Assembly (NCBI RefSeq): GCF_038957035.1
Contig: NZ_CP152412.1
Span: forward strand, 2,290,501-2,354,500
DNA: 64,000 nucleotides
Direction of reading: 5' to 3'
Origin: Bradyrhizobium sp. B097
GTDB taxonomy: Bacteria; Pseudomonadota; Alphaproteobacteria; Rhizobiales; Xanthobacteraceae
Position 1 is the stretch's first letter, and the number at the start of each line of letters is the position of its first letter. A program made the translations under genes and the position numbers. This document shows, in pieces, positions 33,607-42,541 of the stretch. The notes beneath the pieces were generated by a model. That model did no database searches and was not told the origin of the DNA. It was given only the letters and a program-made list of their open reading frames with translations.

Positions 33607-34806
33607 GTGACGACATCGACGCCGAAACGCTCTCCCGCCCGGGCTCCAAGTCGGTCCTGGCGGCTTTCGCTCAGCGACCCCCGCGTCGCCGGCCTGTTCT
33701 GGCAGATCCTGGTGGTCGCCATCGCGGTCGCCATCGTCGCCTGGCTGTGGTCGAACGCGGTCCATAATCTCTCGGTGCGGCGCATCTCGACCGGCTTTGC
33801 CTTCCTCGGCCGCGAAGCCGGCATGCCGATCGCGGATTCCTGGATCGATTACTCGCCGAAGAACACCTACCTGCGCGCCTTCATCGTCGGCATCGTCAAC
33901 ACGCTGCGTGTTGCTGTGATTGGCATCGTGCTGGCGACCGTGATCGGCACGCTGGTCGGTATCGCGCGGCTGTCGTCGAACTGGCTGCTGGCGCGGCTCG
34001 CTGCCGTCTATGTCGAGGTGCTGCGCGACCTGCCGCTGCTGCTGCAGCTGTTGTTCTGGTACGTGCTGATGCAGGGCCTGCCGGCGGCGCGCCAGGCCTG
34101 GAAGCCGGTCGAGGGCGTGTTCCTCTCCAACCGCGGGCTGATCCTGCCGTCGGTCCCGTTGCAGGAGGCCAATTGGTGGACGATCCTGGCGCTGGTCGCA
34201 GGCCTCGTCGCGCTCCATCTCGTCAGGCGCCGCCTGATCGCGCAGCAGATGCTCGACGGCAAGGCCCGGCCGGCCTGGCCTTACGCGCTCGGCCTCGTCG
34301 TCGCGCTGCCCGCGCTGGTGTCGTGGCTCTCGGGCGCGAGCTGGAGCATCATGCTGCCGGAGCTCCGCGGCTTCAACTTCGTCGGCGGGCTGACCCTGGC
34401 GCCGGAATATTTTGCGCTGCTGATCGCGCTCGTCACCTACACCTCGGCGTTCATCGCCGAGATCGTGCGCAGCGGCATCCAGGCGGTGCCGCGCGGGCAG
34501 TCCGATGCCGCCAAGGCGCTCGGGCTGAAGCGCAGCTTCGTGTTGCAGCAGATCGTGCTGCCGCAGGCGCTGCGCGTCATCATCCCGCCGATGACCAGCC
34601 AGTATCTCAACCTGACCAAGAATTCCTCGCTTGCGGTTGCGGTCGGCTACCAGGACATCGTCTCGATCGCCAACACCACGCTGAACCAGACCGGGCAGGC
34701 GATCGAGTCGATCGCGCTGATCATGATGGTGTTCCTTACCATCAGCCTCGGCATCAGCCTGTTCATGAACTGGTACAACGCGCGGATCGCGCTGGTGGAG
34801 CGCTGA
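33607..34806 (+). CDS. aapQ: Amino-acid ABC transporter permease (AapQ-like)
   Basis: 399-aa inner-membrane permease. The long periplasmic insertion between the first and later helices is characteristic of AapQ/BztB. The EAA-type loop for ATPase contact reads RSGIQAVPRGQSDAAKALGLKR, followed by QIVLPQALRVIIPPM. The start is GTG. AapM starts 2 nt after the stop. The matching ATPase (AapP) is not encoded in the window. Confidence 0.92.
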   Translation: MTTSTPKRSPARAPSRSWRLSLSDPRVAGLFWQILVVAIAVAIVAWLWSNAVHNLSVRRISTGFAFLGREAGMPIADSWIDYSPKNTYLRAFIVGIVNTLRVAVIGIVLATVIGTLVGIARLSSNWLLARLAAVYVEVLRDLPLLLQLLFWYVLMQGLPAARQAWKPVEGVFLSNRGLILPSVPLQEANWWTILALVAGLVALHLVRRRLIAQQMLDGKARPAWPYALGLVVALPALVSWLSGASWSIMLPELRGFNFVGGLTLAPEYFALLIALVTYTSAFIAEIVRSGIQAVPRGQSDAAKALGLKRSFVLQQIVLPQALRVIIPPMTSQYLNLTKNSSLAVAVGYQDIVSIANTTLNQTGQAIESIALIMMVFLTISLGISLFMNWYNARIALVER

Positions 34807-34807
34807 G

Positions 34808-35929
34808 ATGAGCTCGGTCGCGCACCTTCCGCAGGATCCGCTGCCGATCGGACCGCGACCGGCGCCGCGGGCGCTCGGCGGTCATCTTACCGCGTGGCTG
34901 CGTGCCAATCTGTTCGCCTCGATCCCGTCCAGCATCATGACGCTGCTGCTGCTGTTCGTGCTCGGCAAGGCCTGCATCGGCCTCTGGCAATGGGGTATTG
35001 CCAACGCGGTCTGGATCGTCTCCGGCAACGACAGCAGCGCCTGCCGCGCGCTGCGCGGCGTCGGCGCCTGCTGGGCCGTCGTCCCCGAGAAGTACCGCTT
35101 CATCCTGTTCGGCACCTATCCGTTCGACGAGCAGTGGCGGCCGGCGCTCGCGGTCCTGATCTTCATCGCGCTGTTCGCGGTTTCGAGCCGCCGCAGCTTC
35201 TGGCGCAAGGAGCTGTTCCTGCTGTGGGCCGCAGCCTTGATCGCAATCGGCTGCCTGATGTGGGGCGGCTTCCTCGGCCTCACCTTTGTCACGCAGGACC
35301 GCTGGGGCGGGCTGCCGGTGACCTTGATCCTCGCGACCTTCGGATTGGCGTTCGGTTTCCCGCTCGGAATTTTGGTCGCGCTCGGCCGCCGCTCGAAATT
35401 GCCGGCGATCCGCTCGCTCTGCGTGCTCTATGTCGAGTTGATCCGCGGCGTGCCGCTGATCAGCTTGCTGTTCATGGCGAGCGTGATGTTCCCGCTGTTC
35501 ATGCCTGACGGCGTCAACATCGACAAATTGCTGCGCGCGCAGGTCGCCTTCATCTTCTATGCCGGCGCCTACCTTGCGGAAGTGGTGCGCGGCGGCCTGC
35601 AGGCGGTGCCGCGCGGACAATATGAGGCGGCCGACGCACTCGGGCTGTCCTACTGGGAAAAGAACGCGCTGATCGTGCTGCCGCAGGCGATCCGCCACGT
35701 CATCCCGCCGCTGGTCAACACCTTCATCGCCTTCTTCAAGGACACCAGCCTGGTGCTGATCATCGGCATCTTCGATCTATTGACGACTGCGAAGACCGCG
35801 ATCGTCGATCCGGCCTGGCAGTCCTTCAGCGTCGAGGTCTATGTGTTCGTCGGCGTGATCTACTTCGCGTTCTGCTTTGCGATGTCGCGCTACAGCCGCG
35901 GCCTCGAGGCACAGCGCGGAGCGAACTGA
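34808..35929 (+). CDS. aapM: Amino-acid ABC transporter permease (AapM-like)
   Basis: 373-aa permease, partner of AapQ. It has several N-terminal helices (about residues 32-55, 100-125 and 135-155) and the conserved HisM-type domain with the EAA loop RGGLQAVPRGQYEAADALGLSYW and VLPQAIRHVIPPLVNTFI. The last gene of the two-gene rightward operon; where aapP would be expected there is a low-GC stretch with an unrelated gene. Confidence 0.92.
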   Translation: MSSVAHLPQDPLPIGPRPAPRALGGHLTAWLRANLFASIPSSIMTLLLLFVLGKACIGLWQWGIANAVWIVSGNDSSACRALRGVGACWAVVPEKYRFILFGTYPFDEQWRPALAVLIFIALFAVSSRRSFWRKELFLLWAAALIAIGCLMWGGFLGLTFVTQDRWGGLPVTLILATFGLAFGFPLGILVALGRRSKLPAIRSLCVLYVELIRGVPLISLLFMASVMFPLFMPDGVNIDKLLRAQVAFIFYAGAYLAEVVRGGLQAVPRGQYEAADALGLSYWEKNALIVLPQAIRHVIPPLVNTFIAFFKDTSLVLIIGIFDLLTTAKTAIVDPAWQSFSVEVYVFVGVIYFAFCFAMSRYSRGLEAQRGAN

Positions 35930-36227
35930 GCGAGCTGGTCCTGCTTTGATTTTTGCAACGGCCTGTTCTGGCCTTAAGGATGCAGCAACCAAAACTTGGC
36001 CGATGGTTCGCGCCGAGCGCGGCTGGCACAGAGTGCACTAGGCGCTGTTCCGTCCCTAACCTATTTTGATTGCCATTCGATTCGCGAACGCGCGCGATGA
36101 CAGAAATCATTGTCCGCGTGGGCATCGTCCGATTTGGACTAAGCGCCGCGCAACGGCTGCCGTTACCTTTTTGATAGGAATGCATGGTGCCTGCCTGACA
36201 GGCTTATTTCGATTTTGCTGTACGCCA
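35930..36227. other. 298-bp low-GC gap after aapM
   Basis: Markedly richer in A/T than the flanking genes. I see no ATPase remnant, repeat family or clear promoter in it. A frame from 36066 runs into the next gene but has no ribosome site and no conserved features before 36228. Confidence 0.5.
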
Positions 36228-36728
36228 ATGGCCGAAGACAACGCCGTCTATCCGGAGAGCACCCGAAGCCAGGTCGACGATGCCCTGCAGGGGTTTTCGA
36301 CCGATGAGCTTCGCGACCTGCTGACAGAGATCGAGCAGTTCTTGCGTCCTGAAGCTAAGCCGCGCCGACCAGGACTGCGGCTGGCGGGAGGCACATACAT
36401 GAATGAGGCCATCGCGCGCGCAAACACGGATCACGACCTGGATCTGCTCAAGCGTCCAAGCGTTCCAGCCAATACGAGATCAATCCCCAACAGGCGGTCG
36501 CTTGAACAAGAAGACAGGCTCGTCCGCCGAACGGAGCAAGTTGCGTTTGCCGAAGCCAAGGCCGCAACGTGCCGGGCTTGGGCAGATCGTCAAAGGCGTC
36601 TGACGGAATCGTTTGCCCCCGGATCGGTTGATCGAGAACTGGCTGAAAGGCTGCTCGCCAATTTCGAAGCGCTCGCACGGTTCATTGACGGATTCTGTCG
36701 CCGGATGCGCCTCACGCCGAACCAATAG
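36228..36728 (+). CDS. Hypothetical protein, 166 aa, orphan
   Basis: I do not recognise this protein. It is hydrophilic, Arg-rich and mostly helical, with a short acidic N-terminal helix (STDELRDLLTEIEQFL) and a C-terminal helical stretch (SVDRELAERLLANFEALARFIDGF). There is no signal peptide, membrane helix or cysteine pair. No clear SD sequence precedes the chosen ATG, and the frame is open further upstream to 36066. Base composition differs from the surroundings, consistent with acquired DNA. Confidence 0.45.
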   Translation: MAEDNAVYPESTRSQVDDALQGFSTDELRDLLTEIEQFLRPEAKPRRPGLRLAGGTYMNEAIARANTDHDLDLLKRPSVPANTRSIPNRRSLEQEDRLVRRTEQVAFAEAKAATCRAWADRQRRLTESFAPGSVDRELAERLLANFEALARFIDGFCRRMRLTPNQ

Positions 36729-36788
36729 CCGGCTTCAAGACCGTCCCGGTTGGGGCCACCGAGGGGCTTGCAGAGCCGCCTCGGCCTA

Positions 36789-36802
36789 TTTATGATCATA
36801 AA
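36789..36802. promoter_or_regulatory. Perfect palindrome TTTATGATCATAAA adjoining the GntR start codon
   Basis: 14-bp perfect palindrome ending exactly at the base before the ATG of the GntR gene, where a ribosome site would be expected. Probably the autoregulatory operator of that gene; FadR-type GntR sites have similar A/T-rich dyads around a GATC or GT/AC centre. Confidence 0.5.
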
Positions 36803-37597
36803 ATGGATAAATCGGCTCTCCCCTCCCTGGACCCGTCGCGGCGCGCCTCGATCAAGCGCAAGCGCTCGGACGCGGTCGCCGATCTGATCCGCAGCCACAT
36901 CTTCCAGGCCGGCTTGCAGCCGAACGACCGGCTGCCGCAGGAGGTTGAGCTGATCGAGATGTTCGGCTGCAGCCGCTCGACCATCCGCGAGGCGCTCAAA
37001 TCACTGGAAGTGCAGGGGCTGGTGCAGAATACCACCGGTCCCGGCGGCGGCGCGCGGGTGGCGCCGGTGTCGATCAACCGGATCGTCGGCCTGCTCAGCA
37101 ACTACTTCTATTTCCAGTCGATCTCTACCGCGCAGATCTACCAGATCCGCCGCCTGATCGAGCCGGAGCTCGCCTTCAGCGTGGTCGGCCACCTCACGGC
37201 GGCGCATTTCGCCGCGCTCGACAAGGCGATTGCGGTGCAGGAGCATCATCCCGGCGGCATCGCGGACTGGGAGCACCACCGCCACGCCGAGATCGATTTC
37301 CACGACATCCTGATCGAGGCCTGTCCCAATCCGCTGCTCGGCCTGGTCGCCCGCTTCGTCAACGAGGCGATCCGGCATCTGATCGGCAAGCTCGGCGTGC
37401 AGGAATTCGCATCCAGCTTCACCTGCGAGAATATCGAGTTTCACAAGCGCCTGATGGCCGCGTTCCGCTCCGGCAACGCCGCGCGCGCCCGGCGCGTGAT
37501 GCTCGACCATGTGCTGAGCGCCGAAGCCGTGGTCGTCCCCCCGGAAGACCGGCGCATGGATCTGCCGGTGTTTTACCAGCCGTTGCGGCTCGACTGA
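36803..37597 (+). CDS. GntR/FadR-family transcriptional regulator (FCD domain)
   Basis: 264 aa. Winged helix at residues about 18-90 (LPQEVELIEMFGCSRSTIREALKSLEVQGLV) and an all-helical FCD effector domain (about 105-235) with the metal/ligand residues in EIDFHDILIEA and EFHKRLMAAF. No SD sequence is visible before the ATG; a palindrome abuts it instead. It stands at the head of the rightward amidase genes and probably controls them. Confidence 0.9.
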   Translation: MDKSALPSLDPSRRASIKRKRSDAVADLIRSHIFQAGLQPNDRLPQEVELIEMFGCSRSTIREALKSLEVQGLVQNTTGPGGGARVAPVSINRIVGLLSNYFYFQSISTAQIYQIRRLIEPELAFSVVGHLTAAHFAALDKAIAVQEHHPGGIADWEHHRHAEIDFHDILIEACPNPLLGLVARFVNEAIRHLIGKLGVQEFASSFTCENIEFHKRLMAAFRSGNAARARRVMLDHVLSAEAVVVPPEDRRMDLPVFYQPLRLD

Positions 37598-37621
37598 ACA
37601 ACAGCGTTGGAGGAAGTGGTC

Positions 37622-39040
37622 ATGGTCACGCGGCGCGAGAATGAGTTGTGGAGCTGGTCGGCCGTCGATCTGGCGCGCGCGATCGCGACGCGTGTGATCT
37701 CGAGCCGGGAAGCCGTGCAATCCAGCCTCTACCGGATCGCGCAGGTCAATCCGGCGTTGAACGCCATTGTCGAGGTGCTCGCCGATGAGGCGCTGGCCGC
37801 GGCAGATGCTGCGGATGAAGCGGTGAAATCCGGCGCCGAGCTCGGCATGCTGCACGGCGTGCCGGTCACGATCAAGGTCAATGTCGATCAGCGCGGCCAC
37901 GCCACCACCAACGGCGTCGTCGCATTCCGCGACGTCATCGCCGCCGAGGACAACCCGGTGGTCGCGAATTTCCGCAAGGCCGGCGCCGTCATTGTCGGGC
38001 GCACCAACACGCCGGCCTTCTCGCACCGCTGGTTCACCAACAACGATCTGCACGGCGCAACCTATAATCCGTGGAGCCGGCACCTGACGCCGGGCGGCTC
38101 CAGCGGCGGCGCCGCATCGGCCGTCGCTTCCGGCATGGGCGCGATCGCGCATGGCAATGATTTCGGCGGCTCGATCCGCTATCCCGCCTATGCCTGCGGC
38201 GTCGCCGGCCTGCGTCCGACGCCGGGACGAATTCCTTCGTTCAATCCGTCGGCGACTTCGGATCGTCCGATCACCGCGCAGATGATGTCGGTGCAGGGGC
38301 CGCTCGCGCGCTCGGTCGCCGATCTACGCGCCGGCCTCGCCGCGATGGCGCAGCCGGATGCGCGCGACGGCACATGGCTGCCGGTGCCGCTGCAAGGTGC
38401 GCCGCTCAAGCGTCCGGTTGGCGTTGCGATCGCGGCGGCGCCGTTCGGCGACGAGGCGCCGGAGGTCAGCGCAGCGGTGCGCGCCGCCGGACGCTGGCTC
38501 GCCGAGGCCGGCTTTGCCGCGGAGGAGACCTCGCCGCCGCGGCTCGCGGAGGCCGCCGATCTCTGGCATCGGCTTGTCATCAATGAGGAGCGGCGCGTGC
38601 TGGCGCCGATGATCCGCAAGTTCGGCGACGATCGAAGCCGCTACAATCTCGACGGCCATATTGCCTATGCGCCAGAGCTCGATGGCGATCAGGTGCTGGC
38701 CTGCTTCGAGCAGCGGCTGGCCATCGTGCGGGCCTGGCAGCTGTTCCAGGAGCGCTGCCCGGTCATCATCCTGCCGGTCTCGGCGCAACTCCCGTTCCGC
38801 TTCGATCAGGATCAGGAAGACGCAACGGTGGTGCGCGCGCTGCTCGATGCGCAGCGGCCGCTGCTCGCCGTCCCCGCGCTCGGCTTTCCGTCGGTCGTGG
38901 TGCCGACGGGGACCGCTGGCGGCGTGCCGGTCGGCGTCCAGGTGATCGCCGGCCGCTTCCGCGAGGATGTCTGTCTCGCGGTCGCCGAGGTGATCGAGGC
39001 GCGTGCGTCGACGCTGACGCCGATCGATCCGCGCGACTGA
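37622..39040 (+). CDS. Amidase signature family protein (first of tandem pair)
   Basis: 472-aa amide hydrolase. The Ser-cisSer-Lys machinery can be seen: Lys in HGVPVTIKVN and the serines in the glycine/serine-rich GGSSGGAASAVASG. GGAGG lies 8 nt before the ATG at 37622. Its closest relative in the window is the next gene, which shares long stretches such as NPALNAIV, TNGVVAF and FNPSAT. Likely substrate: an amide or carbamate whose acid and amine feed the downstream oxidation genes (inference). Confidence 0.9.
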   Translation: MVTRRENELWSWSAVDLARAIATRVISSREAVQSSLYRIAQVNPALNAIVEVLADEALAAADAADEAVKSGAELGMLHGVPVTIKVNVDQRGHATTNGVVAFRDVIAAEDNPVVANFRKAGAVIVGRTNTPAFSHRWFTNNDLHGATYNPWSRHLTPGGSSGGAASAVASGMGAIAHGNDFGGSIRYPAYACGVAGLRPTPGRIPSFNPSATSDRPITAQMMSVQGPLARSVADLRAGLAAMAQPDARDGTWLPVPLQGAPLKRPVGVAIAAAPFGDEAPEVSAAVRAAGRWLAEAGFAAEETSPPRLAEAADLWHRLVINEERRVLAPMIRKFGDDRSRYNLDGHIAYAPELDGDQVLACFEQRLAIVRAWQLFQERCPVIILPVSAQLPFRFDQDQEDATVVRALLDAQRPLLAVPALGFPSVVVPTGTAGGVPVGVQVIAGRFREDVCLAVAEVIEARASTLTPIDPRD

Positions 39041-39080
39041 ACCAACAACAAAGCACTCAACACAACCGGGAGAACAACAC

Positions 39081-40511
39081 GTGACGAATGCACCGATCTG
39101 GCAATGGTCCGCCGTCGAGACGGCGGCGGCCATCAAGAAAAGCGAAGTGACGTCGGAGCAGGTGGTTCGCGCCCATCTCGACCGCATGCACGCGGCCAAT
39201 CCGGCGCTCAACGCCGTCGTCGTCGACCTCGGCGCGTCAGCGATGAAGGCGGCCAAGGCCGCCGACGAAGCGCTGGCGGCGAGCAAAGGGAAGGGCGGCG
39301 CCGTGGGACCGCTGCATGGTGTGCCGGTCACGATCAAGATCAACATCGACGTCGAAGGCCAGGCCAATTCGAACGGCGTGGTCGCCTTCAAGGACAATAT
39401 CGCGCCGGGCGACTCGCCGGTGACGGCCAATCTCAAGAAGGCCGGCGCAATCATCATCGGCCTGACCAACACGCCGGAATTCTCGCTGCGCGGCTTCACC
39501 GACAACCCGCTGCACGGCTTGACGCGAAATCCCTGGAACGCGGATGTGACCTGCGGCGGATCCTCCGGCGGCGCCGGCGCGTCGATCGCGGCCGGCATCG
39601 GCACCATCGCGCATGGCAACGACATCGGCGGCTCCCTACGCTGGCCGGCGCATTGCAATGGCATCGCCACCATCAAGCCGACCCAGGGCCGGATTCCGGC
39701 GTTCAACCCGAGCGCCACGGCAGAGCGGCCGCTGATGGCGCAGTTCATGTCGTCGCAAGGACCGCTGGCGCGCCACGTCGCCGACGTGCGCCTCGGCCTC
39801 GAGGTGATGGCGCAGCGCGATCCGCGCGATCCCTGGTACGTGCCGGCGCCGTTGACGGGGCCGAAGCCTGCCGCACCGGTCAAGGTCGCGCTCGCAAAGA
39901 TCCCTGAGGACATGGCGACCGATCGGGGCGTGATCGCGCTTCAGCGCAAGGCGGCCGATCATCTGGCCGATGCGGGCTACGCGGTCAGCGAGGTCGAGGT
40001 GCCCGATCTCAACAAGGTCTGGCAGCTCTGGTGCGATCTGATCATGACCGAGACCCGCATCCTGCAGCAGGACCAGATGCTGGCGACCTCCAGTGCCGAC
40101 TTCCAGAAGACGTTCCACGGCTTCATGGCGTTGGCTAACCCGCTCGACCAAGCCGGCTACATGAAGGCGATCGCCGAGCGGTCGCGCCACATCAGGAACT
40201 GGATGACGTTCCTCGAGCAGTATCCGCTGGTGCTGATGCCGACCACGGTGCGTAAGACGCCGGAGGTCAATGCCGATCTCGGCGGCGATCAGCGCGTCAA
40301 GGACTTGTTCTGGAACGACCTCCGTTTCATTTCATCGATGAACGTGCTGGGTCTGCCGGCGGCCGTGGTGCCGGTCGGGCTGCATGAGGGCTTGCCGGTC
40401 GGCGTCCAGATCGTCGGCTCGCGCTATCGCGAGGACATGTGTCTCGATGCGGCCGAGGCGATCGAGCGCAAGGTCGGCATCCTGGCGAGACAATTGTGGG
40501 AGCGACGCTGA
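39081..40511 (+). CDS. Amidase signature family protein (second of tandem pair)
   Basis: 476-aa paralogue of the preceding amidase, with the same Lys (HGVPVTIKIN) and Ser motif (CGGSSGGAGASIAAG). GTG start with GGGAG about 9 nt upstream, 40 nt after the first amidase. The C-terminal half differs more than the N-terminal half, suggesting divergence of substrate pocket after duplication. A 32-bp perfect palindrome follows the stop and probably ends the GntR-amidase transcript. Confidence 0.9.
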   Translation: MTNAPIWQWSAVETAAAIKKSEVTSEQVVRAHLDRMHAANPALNAVVVDLGASAMKAAKAADEALAASKGKGGAVGPLHGVPVTIKINIDVEGQANSNGVVAFKDNIAPGDSPVTANLKKAGAIIIGLTNTPEFSLRGFTDNPLHGLTRNPWNADVTCGGSSGGAGASIAAGIGTIAHGNDIGGSLRWPAHCNGIATIKPTQGRIPAFNPSATAERPLMAQFMSSQGPLARHVADVRLGLEVMAQRDPRDPWYVPAPLTGPKPAAPVKVALAKIPEDMATDRGVIALQRKAADHLADAGYAVSEVEVPDLNKVWQLWCDLIMTETRILQQDQMLATSSADFQKTFHGFMALANPLDQAGYMKAIAERSRHIRNWMTFLEQYPLVLMPTTVRKTPEVNADLGGDQRVKDLFWNDLRFISSMNVLGLPAAVVPVGLHEGLPVGVQIVGSRYREDMCLDAAEAIERKVGILARQLWERR

Positions 40512-40541
40512 GGCGATTTCGAAACCATCCAGCACTGTAAA

Positions 40542-40573
40542 GAACGCCGCGGCGAGATCTCGCCGCGGCGTTC
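40542..40573. terminator. 32-bp perfect palindrome after the amidases
   Basis: GAACGCCGCGGCGAGA followed directly by its reverse complement, giving a very stable GC-rich stem (a small loop forms from the centre). There is no U-tract, but the position 30 nt after the second amidase stop fits a transcription end. Confidence 0.65.
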
Positions 40574-40727
40574 GCATGATCGGCGACGCGCGTGTCGGCG
40601 CCCGGCCATGTTCCTCCTCCCGGAATTCTCGCGCGGAATCGCAGAGCGCCATGCCGGCCACGGGGTTGTCGGCGATCCCTGATTGCTTCAGGAGTTCGTC
40701 CGAACCATCCGAACCCTTGGGAACGAA

Positions 40728-41948
40728 ATGTCCATCACGAAACGCTCGCATGTCCTGGTCGCAATTGCCGCCGCGTGTCTCTCCTTTGCGGCCGGCGCTG
40801 CTCGCGCGGAGGACGGTGTCCTGCGGGTCGGCATCATCACCGACATGAGCGGGCAATATTCCGACGGCAATGGCCCGGGATCGGTGATCGCGGCACAAAT
40901 GGCCGCGGAGGAGATCGGCGGCAAGGTCGCCGGACGCAAGATCGAGATCATCTCCGCGGATCACCAGAACAAGCCTGACGTGGCGACCGGCATCGTGCGC
41001 AACTGGATCGACAACAAGGGTGTCGACGTGATCGCCGAAGGCGTCAACTCCGCGGTGGCGCTCGCGATCCAGACCGTGACGCGCGAACGCAAGAAGCTGT
41101 TCCTGATCTCGGGCTCCGGTTCATCCGACCTCACCGGCAAGCAGTGTTCGCCGACCAGCGTGCAGTGGACCTACGACACCTATGCCTCCTCGAACGCCAC
41201 GGCGAAGGCCGTGGTTGCGCGTGGCGGCACTCCCTGGTTCTTCCTCACCGCGGATTACGCGTTCGGCCAGGCGCTGGAGCGCGATGCGAGCAAGGCCGTG
41301 ACATCGGCCGGCGGCAAGGTGCTCGGCGCGGTCCGGCATCCGTTCGACACTGCCGATTTCTCGTCCTTCCTGCTGCAAGCCCAGTCGTCCGGCGCCAAGA
41401 TCCTGGCGCTCGCCAATGCCGGCTCCGACTTCCGCAACGCGGTGTCGCAGGCCGACGAGTTCAACATCCGCGCCAGCATGCAGCTCGTCGCGCTGCAGGT
41501 GACGCTCACCGACGTGCCCGCGCTCGGCCTCGCGCATGCGCACGATCTGCTGTTCACCGATTCCTTCTATTGGGATCGCACGCCCGAGACCCGCGTCTTC
41601 GCCCAGGAGTTCTTCAAGCGGCATGGCGCGATGCCGACGGCCTATCAAGCCGGCGTCAACTCGGCGCTGCGGCACTATTTCAAGGCGGTCGCCGCCTCCA
41701 ACTCGGTGGATTCGGAGACCGTGATCGCGCAGATGCGCAAGACCCCGGTCAATGATTTCTTTGCTCAGAACGGCGTGGTGCGCGAGGACGGCCGCATGGT
41801 GCACGACATGTTTCTGATGCGCATCAAGAAGCCGGAAGAATCCAAGAGCAAGTGGGATCTCTACGAATATCTCGCGACGGTGCCGGGCGACCAGGCCTTC
41901 CGTCCGCTCGATGAAGGCGGTTGCCCTTACGTCGCCAAGGCGCATTAG
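40728..41948 (+). CDS. Liv-type ABC transporter substrate-binding protein
   Basis: 406-aa periplasmic binding protein; Sec leader with cleavage near AARA-EDG. The mature N-terminus LRVGIITDMSGQYSDGNGPG and the segments SGSGSSDLTGKQC and ALQVTLTDVPALGL fit amide/branched-chain-type receptors. No permease or ATPase gene is nearby, so it must share a transporter encoded elsewhere or act as an orphan receptor. The ATG at 40728 is taken because it begins the leader; the SD match is weak. Confidence 0.85.
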   Translation: MSITKRSHVLVAIAAACLSFAAGAARAEDGVLRVGIITDMSGQYSDGNGPGSVIAAQMAAEEIGGKVAGRKIEIISADHQNKPDVATGIVRNWIDNKGVDVIAEGVNSAVALAIQTVTRERKKLFLISGSGSSDLTGKQCSPTSVQWTYDTYASSNATAKAVVARGGTPWFFLTADYAFGQALERDASKAVTSAGGKVLGAVRHPFDTADFSSFLLQAQSSGAKILALANAGSDFRNAVSQADEFNIRASMQLVALQVTLTDVPALGLAHAHDLLFTDSFYWDRTPETRVFAQEFFKRHGAMPTAYQAGVNSALRHYFKAVAASNSVDSETVIAQMRKTPVNDFFAQNGVVREDGRMVHDMFLMRIKKPEESKSKWDLYEYLATVPGDQAFRPLDEGGCPYVAKAH

Positions 41949-42004
41949 GACGCGAGGCGCCGCAGAATGCTGTGAGGTGAGCACGTCTCTCAGGCTCCCT
42001 CTTC

Positions 42005-42153
42005 CCTTGCGGGGGAGGGTTAGGGAGAGGGGTGGCCACGGGCGAGCTGAACGATCAGGGCACCACCCGCGCAATCGCGTTCACTCATCGCTGTGACGAA
42101 TTCGGAGAGAGCGCGCCGTGTGGTACCCCTCTCCCTAACCCTCCCCCGCAAGG
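42005..42153. repeat. Palindromic repeat family E, copy 3 (28-bp perfect arms)
   Basis: Terminal arms at 42005-42032 and 42126-42153 are perfect reverse complements (purine-rich strand CCTTGCGGGGGAGGGTTAGG and onward). It is a diverged relative of the copies at 30045 and 59569. Together with repeat B (42339-42461) it fills most of the 41949-42541 gap, in which I see no gene. Confidence 0.8.
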
Positions 42154-42338
42154 GGGGAGGGAACCCGGCCGCCGGTGCGTCCCTCACGCGCGCGCGGGCA
42201 CTGCGTTGCCCGACGGCGCAAGCCTCTCCGCTGTCCCTGCGCCTTCTTCGAGGTGAAGGAGGAACAAGATGCAGGACTCGGCAAATCATTCCGCGATAAC
42301 CTGAACGTTTGGCTCGGCGGCTGCGCAAAGCATTCGGT

Positions 42339-42461
42339 GTCGTCCCTGCGAAAGCAGGGACCCATAACCACAAATGCTGATTGTTGCGGCAATGCCCGTG
42401 CGACGAGTCCCTTCAACAATCCCCGCCGCGGAGTATGGGTCCCTGCTTTCGCAGGGACGAC
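42339..42461. repeat. Palindromic repeat family B, copy 2 (inverted relative to copy 1)
   Basis: Identical 28-bp arms at 42339-42366 and 42434-42461. The arm-proximal interior (ACCACAAATG on one side, CTCCGCGGCG on the other) matches copy 1 in reverse orientation, while the middle differs. It lies 80 nt before the CnbZ-like gene. Confidence 0.85.
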
Positions 42462-42541
42462 AGCTGTGATGACATCGCAATATTCGAGCGTATCCTCCCT
42501 GGCTGAACACCATCGCGACGACCGCATCCAACAGAGGCACC

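Noticed and set aside
38324..39913. 529-codon leftward frame opposite the tandem amidases
   Set aside because: Spans the junction of two real genes on the other strand; exists only because of codon bias.
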